A stretch of DNA of 64,000 nt from Mesostigma viride (lineage: Eukaryota; Streptophyta; Mesostigmatophyceae; Mesostigmatales; Mesostigmataceae), in the NCBI GenBank assembly GCA_009746045.1, contig RPFO01000667.1:1454252-1518251 (forward strand), given 5' to 3'. The notes below the pieces were generated by a model. That model made no database searches. It had not been told where the DNA came from and was given only the letters and a program-made list of their open reading frames with translations. The translations under genes and the position numbers were made by a program. Shown piece after piece: positions 1-10,213 of the stretch. The stretch's first letter is position 1, and each line of letters opens with the position of its first letter.

Positions 1-2383
1 CGCGCTGGACATCCCGGCCAGCCACGCCCAGCTGTTCGCTGCCGGCCCGGCATCGGCCCTTCGGCACCTCGCTGACAAGCTGCCCGCGGCCGGGGCCCTA
101 CTGCCCCCCCGCCGCCCGCCCCGCTTCACCAGCCTGCACCGGCTCCCCGCCGTCATCCAGGCCCGGCAAGCCCTGCGCGACAACAGCGACCCCGCCCGCT
201 ACGCCCGCCTCAAAGCCGATTACCACTCGGCCATCCGGCAGGCGACCAAGGAGCAGGAGGACCTTCATGTCCGCGAGTACTTCGCCCACCTCAAGGACCA
301 GCACGGCAAGTACGCCTGGACCCGCCTGCGTCACGCCCAACGGCCCGCCGGCGGCGCGCAGCCGGCGCCGCGGACGCTCTCTGGCTCACCGCAGCAGCAG
401 CTCGACCAGTGGTATTCCTCCCAGTCCCGGCTGCTCGGCGCCCCCCCGCCGCCTCCGCCGCTTGGCCCTCTGGCGGCCGCACGCCTGGCAGTAGCACCGG
501 CGGACGTCCCTGCGCCGCCCACGCCGCCCGCCGCTGAGCAGGACTACACGTACCCAGCCCTGACGGAACCCCTGGCCGACCCCAACGAGCTCCCGCCGTT
601 CACCGAGCTCGAGCTGAGCACCGCCGCCAAGCAACTCCGCTTTTATGCCGCCGTTGGACCTGACCAGCTCCCAGCCCCGGTGATTAAGCTGACGGCGCTC
701 ACGGGGTTCCTGCTTGACGTCTGCAACCGGATCCTGCTTGCCGACGCGCCGCCGATTCCTGAGTGGCAGCACAGCTACCGTATTATGCTGTACAAAAACA
801 AAGGTTCCCCTGACGACCCCGCCAACTACAGAGGAGTCTGCATCCAGAGCGCCGCACTTAAGTTGTTCATGCGCATGATCCTCAACCGCCTTCGTTCTGC
901 TCTCGACTGTCACCTTGGGGAAAGTCAAATGGGCTTCCGTCCTGGGCGCAACACCGTCATGGCCATCTTCGTCGCGCGTCGCCTCTTCGAGGAAATCGCT
1001 CTCCTGCAACCTGGTGAGTTTCCCGCATCCTGATCTTCGTCGACTTCATCAAGGCTTTTGATTCTGTCCTCTGGGACGCTCTATGGGCTGTACTTGCTCG
1101 CGCTCGCGTCCCCACTCCCCTGATTACCGTCATCCGCACGCTGTATGAGGGGTCCACCACTTCGGTGCGCACTCAACACGGCATTACCCCGCCATGCCCA
1201 CTGCAGACCGGCGTCTGGCAGGGTTGCGTCCTGTCGCCGTACCTGTTTATTATTGTAGTGGATTATGTTATGCGCCAGGCACGTGCTCGCTTTGCTAGCA
1301 TTGCAGGCCGTGCCCCTGGCCTAGCGATCACGAACGAGCTTGGGGAAGGGGGGCCGACTAACAAGCAGAATTTACTAGCTGACCTCATTTATGCCGACGA
1401 CATCACGCTCATCGAGAAGCCGGAGTCTGCCCAACTTTGGCTGGACTGCCTGGCGCTCGAGGCTCGGGCGGTTGGTCTAGAAATCAGCCCCAAAACGGAG
1501 GCCCTGGCCCTCGGCATGGCAGGGCCCCCACCCACACTCCGCCTCTTAGACGATGCCGAGGTCAACTACCCTCCTTCAGGCCGCTTCAAGCTGCTCGGCA
1601 GTTGGCTTCCCGACTGCGAGGACGACATGACGACACGGATCGGCATGGCGTGGGCGCACCTCCATGACCACCGCCGCTGGTGGAGCAACCCCGCCCTACC
1701 CCGGATCGTCAAGCGTGACCTCTTCAAGGTCGTCATTCTGACGATCCTGACCTACGGCGCCGAGACGTGGACACTGATGCAGGAGCTGGAGCAACGACTC
1801 GACGGCGCCGTCACCAAGATGCTGCGCAAGGCCCTTAACATCCCCTTTGGTTTGCACATTAGTAATGAGGATTTGTACGCTGATTTGCCCTATGTTTCCC
1901 ACATTATTAGGCACAGGCGCCTGGGCCTAGCCGGGCACCTGGCCCGCACAGATCAGGTAGATACATCAGATAGACTAGCTGGCACCAAGCCCGCCCAGCC
2001 TGGGCGATATGTCCTCACCTGGCGTGCCCCCGGCCGCGCGCGGCAGGGCCGCCACCCGTGGACTTTTCGTGATAGACTCGGCATGGACATGTGCTACACT
2101 AGACGTGACGGGCTCACCCCCGGGCAGCCTCCTGGTTTGTCTGTAATATGGAGGCAGATGGTGCGCAAGGATAGATGGCAAGTAGTGATGAAGGAGACCA
2201 CCCCCAAGCCTGTGGGGGCTCCGCGTGTGACCAAGTATGGCATTCATAGCGATTCGGGCCGCGGTGCCCACACCCCTGTAACTAGGACCTAGATAGCTTA
2301 TACCATCCATTCCATCCCATGTTCCCCTCCCACTGAGGACTTATGCTCACGTGACGCCGTCACGTGTCTATTAATTAATTAAT
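1..2383 (+). mobile_element. LINE family A copy, 5' end outside window
   Basis: Non-LTR retrotransposon cut by the window edge. It carries an RT-encoding ORF2 followed by a short 3' UTR ending in a TTAATTAATTAAT tail at about 2,371-2,383. The 3' UTR (2,309-2,370) recurs inverted at 2,540-2,624. The same ORF2 end recurs inverted at 3,164-3,386, so this family has at least two copies here. Confidence 0.85.
2..2292 (+). pseudogene. LINE-A ORF2, reverse transcriptase (one frameshift)
   Basis: Reading is open from base 2 to about 1,030 in one frame and from about 1,015 to the stop at 2,290-2,292 in another, so one small indel lies near 1,010-1,030. The first part ends with the NYRGVCIQSAALK and SQMGFRPGRNTVMAIF blocks typical of non-LTR reverse transcriptases. 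The second part starts at FVDFIKAFDSVLW, then shows QGCVLSPYLF, the catalytic LIYADD box (near 1,390) and the thumb-like ILTYGAETWTL and GHLARTDQVDT segments. An apurinic-type endonuclease would be expected upstream and is not in the window. The protein would copy the element RNA into nicked target DNA. Apart from the indel the copy is well preserved, so insertion was fairly recent. Confidence 0.85.
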
Positions 2384-2539
2384 GGCTTAGCTGGGATAGT
2401 GCCTAGCTCTAGGAGGCGTACATGTACATGGCCACGGTCTATCTATGCTACACTACTACTGCTGTATTCCCCTAAGCTGGGGCGTCTGGAGTCGCTGGGG
2501 CCGCGGGGGTCGCCTGCCAGGGCTTGTGGCCGACGTAGA

Positions 2540-3386
2540 TTAATTAATTAATTAATTAATAGACACGTGACTGCGTCACGTGAGCATAAGTCCTCAGTGG
2601 GAGGGGAACATGGGATGGAATGGATTAAATTAAATTAAATTAAATTATAACATGCCTCCGTGGGGAGGTCATGTAGCACATATTTCATGATGGATGGGGT
2701 GGAGGAAGCCGCGTGATCGAACTATCCTAACTCTATCTAGAAAAGCCTAACTACACTACTCATCAAAACGCCTCCTCCGCTTGGGGGGAGGTGGCTTGCC
2801 CACAGGGTCGGGCGTGTGTGCCTTGACAATCTTCTTCCACCGCTCCTTGTCCTGCATGGCAGTCCAAAGACGGGAGAGAGAGTGGATGCGGTACTCAAAC
2901 TGGGCTGGGACCACTAGGTCGTCCAGCAACATCTGGGTATAGGTCATGGCATGTTTCCCTACCTTTTTAGGAATGTTCTTGGGGCCAGGCCAGGTCAAAA
3001 TGTGCCGCCCCGGTTGGCCGAGCCGCTGGGGACCGGCCAGACCAAGGGCGGTGTCGACCTGGCTGGTGCGAGCAAGATGTCCTACAAATGCTATCCTACG
3101 CTGTCTAATCTCGTCCGAAATACGCGGCATACCGTGATACAAAGACTCTAAGGACCTATCCTATGGAATGGATGGTATAAGCTATCTAGGTCCTAGTTAC
3201 AGGGGTGTGGGCACCGCGGCCCGAATCGCTATGAATGCCATACTTGGTCACACGCGGAGCCCCCACAGGCTTGGGGGTGGTCTCCTTCATCACTACTTGC
3301 CATCTATCCTTGCGCACCATCTGCCTCCATATTACAGACAAACCAGGAGGCTGCCCGGGGGTGAGCCCGTCACGTCTAGTGTAGCA
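2540..3386 (-). mobile_element. LINE-A 3' end, 5'-truncated, itself split
   Basis: Minus-strand copy of the last ~220 bp of LINE-A ORF2 (3,386-3,164) plus its 3' UTR and TTAA tail (2,624-2,540). It is flanked by the 10-bp duplication CCGACGTAGA. The ORF2 part looks identical to 2,090-2,318 in inverted orientation. It is interrupted by a LINE-B tail at 2,625-3,163. Confidence 0.8.
2625..3163 (-). mobile_element. LINE-B 3' end, 5'-truncated
   Basis: Encodes the last ~125 residues of LINE-B ORF2 (from YHGMPRISDEIRQRRIAFVG to the stop near 2,757) and a 3' UTR ending in repeated TTTAA. It is flanked by the 9-bp duplication TGGAATGGA (2,616-2,624 and 3,164-3,172) and sits inside the LINE-A 3' UTR. 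This makes it the youngest of three layers. Confidence 0.85.
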
Positions 3387-3456
3387 CCGACGTAGATGGC
3401 CGCCCCCTTCCAGTACACCGGCTGCCCCGCCTTGGTCTGCCGGAGCTTCAGGCAAT

Positions 3457-3676
3457 ATTAATCGATATGGCATCTAGCTAGAAAAAATGCATGAATTTCG
3501 GAGAAAATTAGTTGATGACCTCATTTCATGGCGGAAAGTTTACGGTTTGCAATATCGCCAATTTCTCGAACGGCTACGGGCGCGGGGGTCCAGGATATAA
3601 ATTATAATTTCTCTTGCGGATTATGAAATTTAATGCAGGTTTACGGCAGCGATTGTTAGGCAACCTAGGCTCTAAA
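3457..3676. other. AT-rich spacer, nothing recognised
   Basis: No convincing coding sequence or repeat structure seen. Confidence 0.5.
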
Positions 3677-3688
3677 GAGCGATTATTA

Positions 3689-4424
3689 AAAAAATTAAAT
3701 TAAAATTAAATTATAGCATGCCTCCGTTGGGAGATCATGTAGCACATATTCCATGATGGAGGGGTGGAGTGGAGGAAGCCGCGTAATCGAACTAACCTAA
3801 CTCTAACCCATTTTTCACCGTGCTAACATGATTTCTACTGTACTGGCTCGAGTCCAAACTCAAACTCAAACTCAAACTCAAACTCAAACTCAAACTCAAA
3901 CTCAAACTCCACCTGCGAGTCCAAGTGGAAATTAAATAAGAGGCATGCCTCTATCAACATATACATTTGGAGGCTTGTTTCGATTGGCGTTAACTCGTAG
4001 TTCACTTGTAGTTAGGACGACAACATCAGTCAAGCCGTTTAATCCATTTCGACTTTTACATTTTCACAGATATTTGTCAAAAAAGGATCAATTATATACC
4101 CGAATTCTCCGTTAAATCTCATCGACCGGGTTTCGAAACAACCCACGAACGCCGTAGATGCAGATCCAACCAACGGAGTAAACAAAGTCACCGGAGCGAC
4201 GCGGCGCCAAATAGTCGCCCCTGCGCGAAGTTTTGAAGCTTGAAGCTAAAAGCCTGTGCGCCGCGTCGCAAACCCGCGCACAGTTTCGGCGAACCCGGGC
4301 TCAAGCCTTTCCGCGAGTTTCTGAGTTTTTGAGTCCAAAACCCATTTTTCACCGTGCTCTAAGCTATCTAGTCTAGAAAATCCTAACTACACTACTCATC
4401 AAAACGCCTCCTCCTCTTGATTGA
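3689..4424 (-). mobile_element. LINE-B 3' UTR fragment with 12-bp TSD
   Basis: Pieces 3,689-3,805 and 4,357-4,424 together match the LINE-B 3' UTR and the last codons of ORF2. The copy is flanked by the 12-bp direct repeat GAGCGATTATTA (3,677-3,688 and 4,425-4,436), a clear target-site duplication. A 551-bp sequence is inserted inside it. Confidence 0.85.
3806..4356. mobile_element. 551-bp insertion with terminal direct repeats
   Basis: The insertion interrupts the LINE-B tail and is flanked by the 5-bp repeat CTCTA (3,801-3,805 and 4,357-4,361). Both its ends carry the same 17-bp sequence ACCCATTTTTCACCGTG in direct orientation (3,806-3,822 and 4,340-4,356). Inside are an (AAACTC)n run at about 3,850-3,908 and a motif (AATTAAATAAGAGGCATGCC, 3,932-3,951) that recurs near 11,300 (minus) and 51,175 (plus). 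There is no coding sequence. It could be a miniature terminal-repeat element or two successive insertions. Confidence 0.6.
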
Positions 4425-4436
4425 GAGCGATTATTA

Positions 4437-6139
4437 TGAAGCTAACTTAATGGTGTTGTCGAGTTTGTGCCGAAGCTTCCCGGTTTCTTTTACATTTCCA
4501 GCATTCAAGGTAAGAACCTAGCTACGCAGGCCTGCGCATGTCGCCTTCGACGTATTCACGGAAGGCGCACCTTCCTTGTTTGCCTGATCAATGGATGATG
4601 TCTTTTATTGTTCGAGCTTGCGTGCCAGTTTATGCATGAAACATTTCCACGCAGGCAGGTGCATTAACGTTGGCCTTTCGCCTTTTCTTCGGGCAGTTTC
4701 TCTGCAGGAAGCGCTCCATTTCTTTTGGTTGCATCGTCAGATTCCTAGCAAGTTCGTACAGTTTCGTGTAGTTTGTGGCTGGCATGCTTAAGGCGCCGAG
4801 GTCAAGTTGTTGGTAATGTGTTGACATTTGTTTTCCATAATCCTTTGGACATGAGCTTGCTCAGACGCTTTGTTATGTGCCGGATCTGACACGCCTGTTT
4901 TAGTAACGACGTCCGGCATGTGCCTAGAGGCTAACAAGCCGGCATCAGCTTCTTAGCAAATTGCCATATTGGAAAGGAAGGTGAGAGTGGTTCTCTTGCT
5001 GGCCATACAGCATGAGTGTCATTGCATTAGATAGGTGTTTCCATAGCTTTCCTTGAGCTATAACCATTAAGACTTCCCTGCTATGTGTGCAGCAAGGCAA
5101 GCTGGATAGGATGTGAATGCTTGGCAGACAGCATGTATGATTTGCTGCCAAGTTTGCAGGCTGCAGTGGCCTCTATTGCTTGGGCATTCTTTCTAAGGTT
5201 TTTACACATATACTCGCTGAGTTCTTGGCATAAATTTGCATGGTAACCTTGGGCTGAGCATAGTGTATGCTCTCTTGGTGCGTGTATGCCTAGCAATGGT
5301 GTTGCTATGCCCACGCTGGCAAGGCTGGCCATGCTGAGGGCAGGGGAGGTGCGTAGATGAGGTGCCTAGCCTTTTCTTATGTTGTGTGATCGAGTCGGGC
5401 ATGTTTTTTGGCTTCTTGGATGGAAAACATCATGTCTAGGTGGCCTTATACACAGAAAAACCTCATTTAGCGTATGTTCAGGATCTAGCACGCAAAACCT
5501 TATAACTTGAGCTAGACTTGTCGGAATGACCTGGGACTTGGACCACTGCTGTCCCGTCCCCCTGTTAGCCGGATTTTCGCTTGATTTTGTGGCCTTATCT
5601 GAAGTGTTTATGATGTTTTATTCCCAATGTCCGGTAAAAAAAGACCTGTTTTGCGGGAAAATTAATAACTGTTTAAGGTTTTGCCATTTCCATGATGTAA
5701 ATAGCTCATCAAGCTACACACTCAGGGAATTACAAATGGTTGATTTTTGGAACCTTGCTAACAAATGTGTGCATTGGCTGGGGCATACCCAGCCCTAATT
5801 AGCGTCTTTTTCTATTTATAGCGCAATATTGGTGTATACTTGGGGGTAGTACCCCCAACAAGTGCATGGACAACTCACAAGAGATGTTAATTAGTGCCCG
5901 CAATCATATTTCAGCATTGTGCAAATGAATTTCAAGTGTTATTACCATAGTTCAGTTTTTAAGGGTTTTGGGGTGCCACCTCCCCTGAAATTATGGCTGG
6001 CTTACGTGTAGAGCAACTAGATGACCTAGACGGTGGAGCCGGAAACCCTAATATGACCCAAACAAAGATCATCCAGAAATGATAGCAAATTCTCATCCAG
6101 AACTAATCACCTTCAATGGTATCTAATGCCATGACCAAA
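4437..6139. other. Intergenic, no gene recognised
   Basis: AT-rich sequence with only short open frames and no recognisable repeat termini. It could hold decayed copies of the dispersed repeats described elsewhere, but I cannot show this by eye. Confidence 0.45.
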
Positions 6140-7852
6140 TCACACCACGGTCACCTTGAGCGACACCGTCTGGCCCCGCGTAATTCGTCTGCCACTCGGA
6201 CGTTGATTGCGGGGAGACTGCTCTCGCTCCCCCCCCCTTCTCGCTCCCCCTACCCCCCATCCCACCCCTGCGCCCGCCCCTGCCTCCCTATCCCCGTTAT
6301 AGTCATCAGGACCCTTCTTCGGCCCAAACCGGTTTGCATCATGCCCCACCGCCAACGGCCCCGCGCGCCCATGCAACTTGCGTGCGTACTTTTCATCAAA
6401 CTGGAACAAGCTCTTCATCAGATCCACCGGCCAATCGCGCGCCGCCATGCGGCCGCGCCGCAGCCAGCTCGCTAGCGGGGCGCACGGGTGCCAGCTCCAG
6501 TCGTGAGTCTCAAACACCCACTGCCACGGGAAGATCGCCGATTGGTCGAGCTGGGAGCACATGTCGGGCCGACCGTCGTGACTCGACCCAATGTCAGCTC
6601 CCGCGACGTTACCGGCCACAAGGTAGCCCGGGCGGGGCACCCTGGGTCGATAGTGGATGGGCATGGCCGTCCGGCTCCAAGCAGCGGAAGGGGAAGCGTT
6701 GGCAGTATTATTATTGTTGTTGTTGCTATTCCATGCGCTGGCACTGCCAGGTGCCGATATGGGCATGGAGTAGCAGACACTATCGCGCATGAGGTGAAAG
6801 AAGTAGCTCTCCGGCAGTAACCACCCGGCCTTGGTGACACGGACCGGTAACCCCTCATACATCCAATTGACCGCGATCCTGGGCAACGGGTCGTTCAAAA
6901 AAGGTCTCAGCGTCGCCATGTGCTGGGGGTTGTTGGGCGCCTGGCCAGGTGGCGCGTCCCCAGCCCATCCCGGCTCAAACTCCTGGACGTGCCAGCTGTA
7001 CTCGCCGCGCCGCTTGTGCCACAAATAGGTCGTCATGATGCTGAACGCGGAGTACATCGGGTTGCCCGCGTCACGTATCCTCGAGAATGCGTCGTCAAAA
7101 TTCCTCGCTTTGAGATGCCTCACGATGTGCTCCCGGATCCCCTTGAGATGCGCGGTCTTGATGACCACGGGAAACTGGGTCATCGATCGAAAGGGCTCCA
7201 CCAAGTCGAGCGCATAGTGGGTTATATTAGGGACGTGCTCCCACATGGCGTGCGTGGGGCGACCATACAGCCCGACGATCCTCGGCCGGCGCTTCTCGTC
7301 AAACAGGTCTTGCTCTTGAACCACCCCCGTGAATGCCGTGCCGGAGCTACAGAAGCCGACAAACTCGGCGGTCGTGTATCGATCCGCATGAAACATGATC
7401 CTCTGATGGCGGTGTGGCCAGAGCTCCTCCTCCTGGCCAGGTGGCGCCTCGTGGAACGCCACGCGGCCGCCGGCCAGGTCCCTGGATGCCACCTGGACGC
7501 GCCGGGTGAGCTCCTGGTGGGCCGGCTGCGGCCGATTGGCCGGCGCGACGACTACGAGGCGGGTGTTGTCGAGCGGCCAGAATAAGCGGAGGGAAAAGAG
7601 GAAGATGCCGGTGAACTCGCGCCAGGCTTCGTCGGCGATGCCGTCGTCAATGGGGACGGGGACCAGGAGTTCGAGGTTCTTGAGGCACGGCTTGCGAGTC
7701 TGGCTGGACGACGGGAGCTTGTAGTGGGACAGGTTGCACCTCTGGGCGCTTAGCTGCCCGTCGCCGGTGCAGCCGGTCGGGAAGAGAATGAGGGTGAGAG
7801 CGAGCGCGTGCAGCACGATTCGGAAATAGGGCGATCCTCCCCGCTGTTCCAT
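6140..7852 (-). CDS. Glycosyltransferase-like protein (DUF6492-type), putative
   Basis: Intronless 570-residue ORF, one of the few long uninterrupted host frames in the window. Residues ~8-27 form a hydrophobic segment (VLHALALTLILFPTGC), read as a signal peptide or type-II anchor, which suggests a secretory-pathway location. Residues ~55-330 contain blocks such as LELLVPVPIDD, MFHADRYTTAEFVGFCSSGTAF, PRIVGLYG, MTQFPVVIKTAHLKGIREHI and MYSAFSIMTTYLWHK. Their order and spacing resemble algal proteins related to nucleotide-sugar glycosyltransferases of the DUF6492 kind. The position where such enzymes usually have an acidic DxD-like motif reads CSSG, so catalytic activity is uncertain. A low-complexity Asn run lies near residue 380, and the last ~60 residues are Gly/Arg-rich and probably disordered. 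The ATG at 7,852 is the first in frame and lies just before the hydrophobic segment. Confidence 0.7.
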   Translation of the reverse strand: MEQRGGSPYFRIVLHALALTLILFPTGCTGDGQLSAQRCNLSHYKLPSSSQTRKPCLKNLELLVPVPIDDGIADEAWREFTGIFLFSLRLFWPLDNTRLVVVAPANRPQPAHQELTRRVQVASRDLAGGRVAFHEAPPGQEEELWPHRHQRIMFHADRYTTAEFVGFCSSGTAFTGVVQEQDLFDEKRRPRIVGLYGRPTHAMWEHVPNITHYALDLVEPFRSMTQFPVVIKTAHLKGIREHIVRHLKARNFDDAFSRIRDAGNPMYSAFSIMTTYLWHKRRGEYSWHVQEFEPGWAGDAPPGQAPNNPQHMATLRPFLNDPLPRIAVNWMYEGLPVRVTKAGWLLPESYFFHLMRDSVCYSMPISAPGSASAWNSNNNNNNTANASPSAAWSRTAMPIHYRPRVPRPGYLVAGNVAGADIGSSHDGRPDMCSQLDQSAIFPWQWVFETHDWSWHPCAPLASWLRRGRMAARDWPVDLMKSLFQFDEKYARKLHGRAGPLAVGHDANRFGPKKGPDDYNGDREAGAGAGVGWGVGGARRGGEREQSPRNQRPSGRRITRGQTVSLKVTVV

Positions 7853-9199
7853 CGTTAGTCGATTACCTCACTTGATGCTAATTCCCTGCTGCCGAGAATC
7901 TGCGCCGTTAATGCTGCTGCTTCTTGTCAGCTCGGCAACATCCCGGGCTCAGACGCAGGTCGGCCAGCCTGTAACGCACATGCGGCCTCGCGGCTGTCTG
8001 GCCAGTGCCGATTTTCTCCGTCAGGTTCGCCAATTCCTGAAAGGACGGGTTTCCGTGGACAAATTATCACGTCCTGGATAGCGCTGCGATCCAGAAAACG
8101 CGTTCCCTGGGAAATCGCTAAATCTCGTCCCGCCAGCATGCATTCGAAGCAATGTAACCCCGAAAAATGGCCAATTGTGTAGGATAATGTCGTAAGTACA
8201 GCGGCTTCCTTGCCGTCGACGTACGCTGCATAAAATTATGAATCGCACGTAAACAACGACCTCGATACCGACCATGCGGCGTCGTTCAATTGATAAACCT
8301 GTCAAGCTCCACGAAAAAGTCAATTTCAGCCCTCACGTGGTCACCGTATTACCTGCCATATTCATGGAATGTCCGAAATTATCCTGTATGTTGGCTCTTG
8401 TCCGGTGCCATGCAGCCATAAGAGCAATCGTAGAGCAATTGCTCTTGAGCAAGGGTGGGAAATAATGATCAATCTGGTTCATTTCTCATTCCAGGTAAAT
8501 AGGTGTACGTTTATTCCAAATATAGCCAATAGGTAATCCCTGCTAAGCCTAGGGTATCAAGATGTCAGTGGCTAAAACGGAGCCTTACTAGACTGGTTCA
8601 TTTCTCATTACAGCCTGCGGGCTACAGTACAGTACAGTACGGGAAGCATTCTGAATGGGAAATCGGATGTTCAGACGACTACAAGTGGCTCCAGGGTGCA
8701 TCCATTACCACCTGGAAATTCGCAAACAAGAAAAGGCTTACCCCTGGTCCCCTGCGCGTCGAGAAAGCCCGTCGGCACGTCTTGGACTCTTGGTCGGCAT
8801 GTTAAAAAAAGATAGAATTAAAGTTACAACCCTGCTACGACTGGCTACTACGTAAATTTGATAGAAAATTTTCAGTTGTGGAAACTAATTGTTTCTGCGC
8901 TCAAGCGATGTTATGATACAAATGTCCGTATCAACCAGTGTAGCTGTAACTTCAAAACCTTTCACTGCCTCTACGGTATGGTCAGGCATGCCCGAGCAGA
9001 CACTCCGCGAAGCAGTCTTGCGTGGACACCGGGAACGCATCAAAAGACAAAAAGTCAAAACAATCATGTGGATTTACGGGGCAGGCATGGCAGCAACCTA
9101 CGCGTTCCAGCCCATTAAATACTGTGACAGGCTTGCGCACGCCACACGTTAGCTGTGTTTGTGAGCACAGAAGCTCGCAGGTAGTGTTAAGCGTTCGCC
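7853..9199. promoter_or_regulatory. Divergent intergenic region between two genes
   Basis: The 1.35 kb between the divergently transcribed glycosyltransferase-like and FYVE-ankyrin genes should contain both promoters. I see no clear TATA box or other defined element. A short (ACAGT)n run is at 8,626-8,640. Confidence 0.35.
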
Positions 9200-10213
9200 A
9201 TGGTCCTTCCGGCTCCACCTTTCCAAGAGGCATCCACATGTTCCGCTTGTGGCTGTTCCTTCAACCTCATTCGACGTAAGCATCACTGCAGACAGTGCGG
9301 GGGAACCTTTTGTTCCGAACATTCCTCGAAAACGAGGCCGCTTCCTCAATACGGGCTAGTCGATCCTGTCCGCGTGTGTGAGGATTGTTTTAGCAGACCT
9401 GACAGCAATGATTCGTCCGATATTGATTCCGAGCACCGGGCGGCCATTATGGACAACCTTGGCGAGGGCAGCGATTTGGGCCCGGGGGGCCTGACGCCCG
9501 CATCCCCATTATCTCCTTCGAGTGTCGATGGCACTGAGCGACATGCTGAAATTGGCTGGGGAGCCGGTATGGGCAGGAGGGGGGACAGCCGGTTAGGGGA
9601 CGCGAATACAACCACATTGGCCACGCCAACCGTCGTGGAGTGCACGTGTGGCATGCCGCTGTGCATCTGCGCGCAAGCCGGGCCCGCGCCCGCGGCCGAG
9701 CCGGTCGAAATCCAAGCCAGGCCCCGCGACGCCCAGCGTGCCAAGGACACACCCGAGGCATCCAATCGAAAGCCGGCCGTGTCACGGCAGCCCCCCGACG
9801 CGTCGTCGTCGGGGATGCCTAGCCTGTTTTTCACGAGCTCCGCGGCGCAGGGTCCCAAGTCGGGGGCGTCGTCGCGAGACGGGAACAGCGCAACGCCACC
9901 CGTTGATGACTACGAGCCCTCCGAAGAAGGCGTCCGTGAAGCGATCATGAAGGGGGACCTGGCCGCCGTCACCCGGCTCATGGCCCAGCACGACCTGGAT
10001 GCCAACTACATGGACGGCAACAACATGACGCTGCTCCACGTGGCGGCCATGTTTAACCGCACGGACATCGTGTTTGCGCTGCTCAAGGCCGGAGCAGATC
10101 CCACAATCGAAAACGGGCAAGGGGAGACTCCTGTGGATTGCGCCCCCGCGATGCTTCAGGCCAAGATGCGGGCGCACGTGGCGGCGATGCCCAAGACTGC
10201 GGAGGCGCAGTAG
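9200..10213 (+). CDS. FYVE-domain protein with C-terminal ankyrin repeats
   Basis: 337-residue intronless ORF. Residues ~1-70 are a FYVE zinc finger: CSAC, then the basic lipid-binding RRKHHCRQCGGTFCSEHSS, then PVRVCEDC. The ligand pattern with His in CxxH and the following PLPQYGLVDPVRVC closely matches the yeast Vps27 FYVE domain, so binding to phosphatidylinositol 3-phosphate on endosomes is likely. Residues ~90-235 are low-complexity (Pro/Ala/Ser). Residues ~235-325 hold about two to three ankyrin repeats (NNMTLLHVAAMFNRTDIVFA, then LLKAGADPTIENGQGETPVD). Unlike Vps27/Hrs it has no VHS or ubiquitin-interacting segment. The ATG has a good context (gccATGG). It could be an adaptor recruiting partners to endosomes; the ankyrin ligand is unknown. 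Confidence 0.85.
   Translation: MVLPAPPFQEASTCSACGCSFNLIRRKHHCRQCGGTFCSEHSSKTRPLPQYGLVDPVRVCEDCFSRPDSNDSSDIDSEHRAAIMDNLGEGSDLGPGGLTPASPLSPSSVDGTERHAEIGWGAGMGRRGDSRLGDANTTTLATPTVVECTCGMPLCICAQAGPAPAAEPVEIQARPRDAQRAKDTPEASNRKPAVSRQPPDASSSGMPSLFFTSSAAQGPKSGASSRDGNSATPPVDDYEPSEEGVREAIMKGDLAAVTRLMAQHDLDANYMDGNNMTLLHVAAMFNRTDIVFALLKAGADPTIENGQGETPVDCAPAMLQAKMRAHVAAMPKTAEAQ

Larger units (their letters stand above)
2384..3456 (-). mobile_element. LINE ORF1 3' fragment split by nested LINEs
   Basis: On the minus strand 3,456-3,387 continues at 2,539-2,470 and encodes the end of a LINE ORF1 protein (residues like PVYWKGAAIYVGHKPWQ, then a stop). It resembles the ends of the ORF1 genes at 49.2 kb and 61.9 kb. 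The fragment is interrupted by 2,540-3,386, which is flanked by the 10-bp duplication CCGACGTAGA (2,530-2,539 and 3,387-3,396). Confidence 0.7.

Noticed and set aside
6334-7585. Plus-strand frames of 60-221 codons opposite the glycosyltransferase-like gene
   Set aside because: They are antisense shadows in GC-rich coding DNA, with no recognisable domains.
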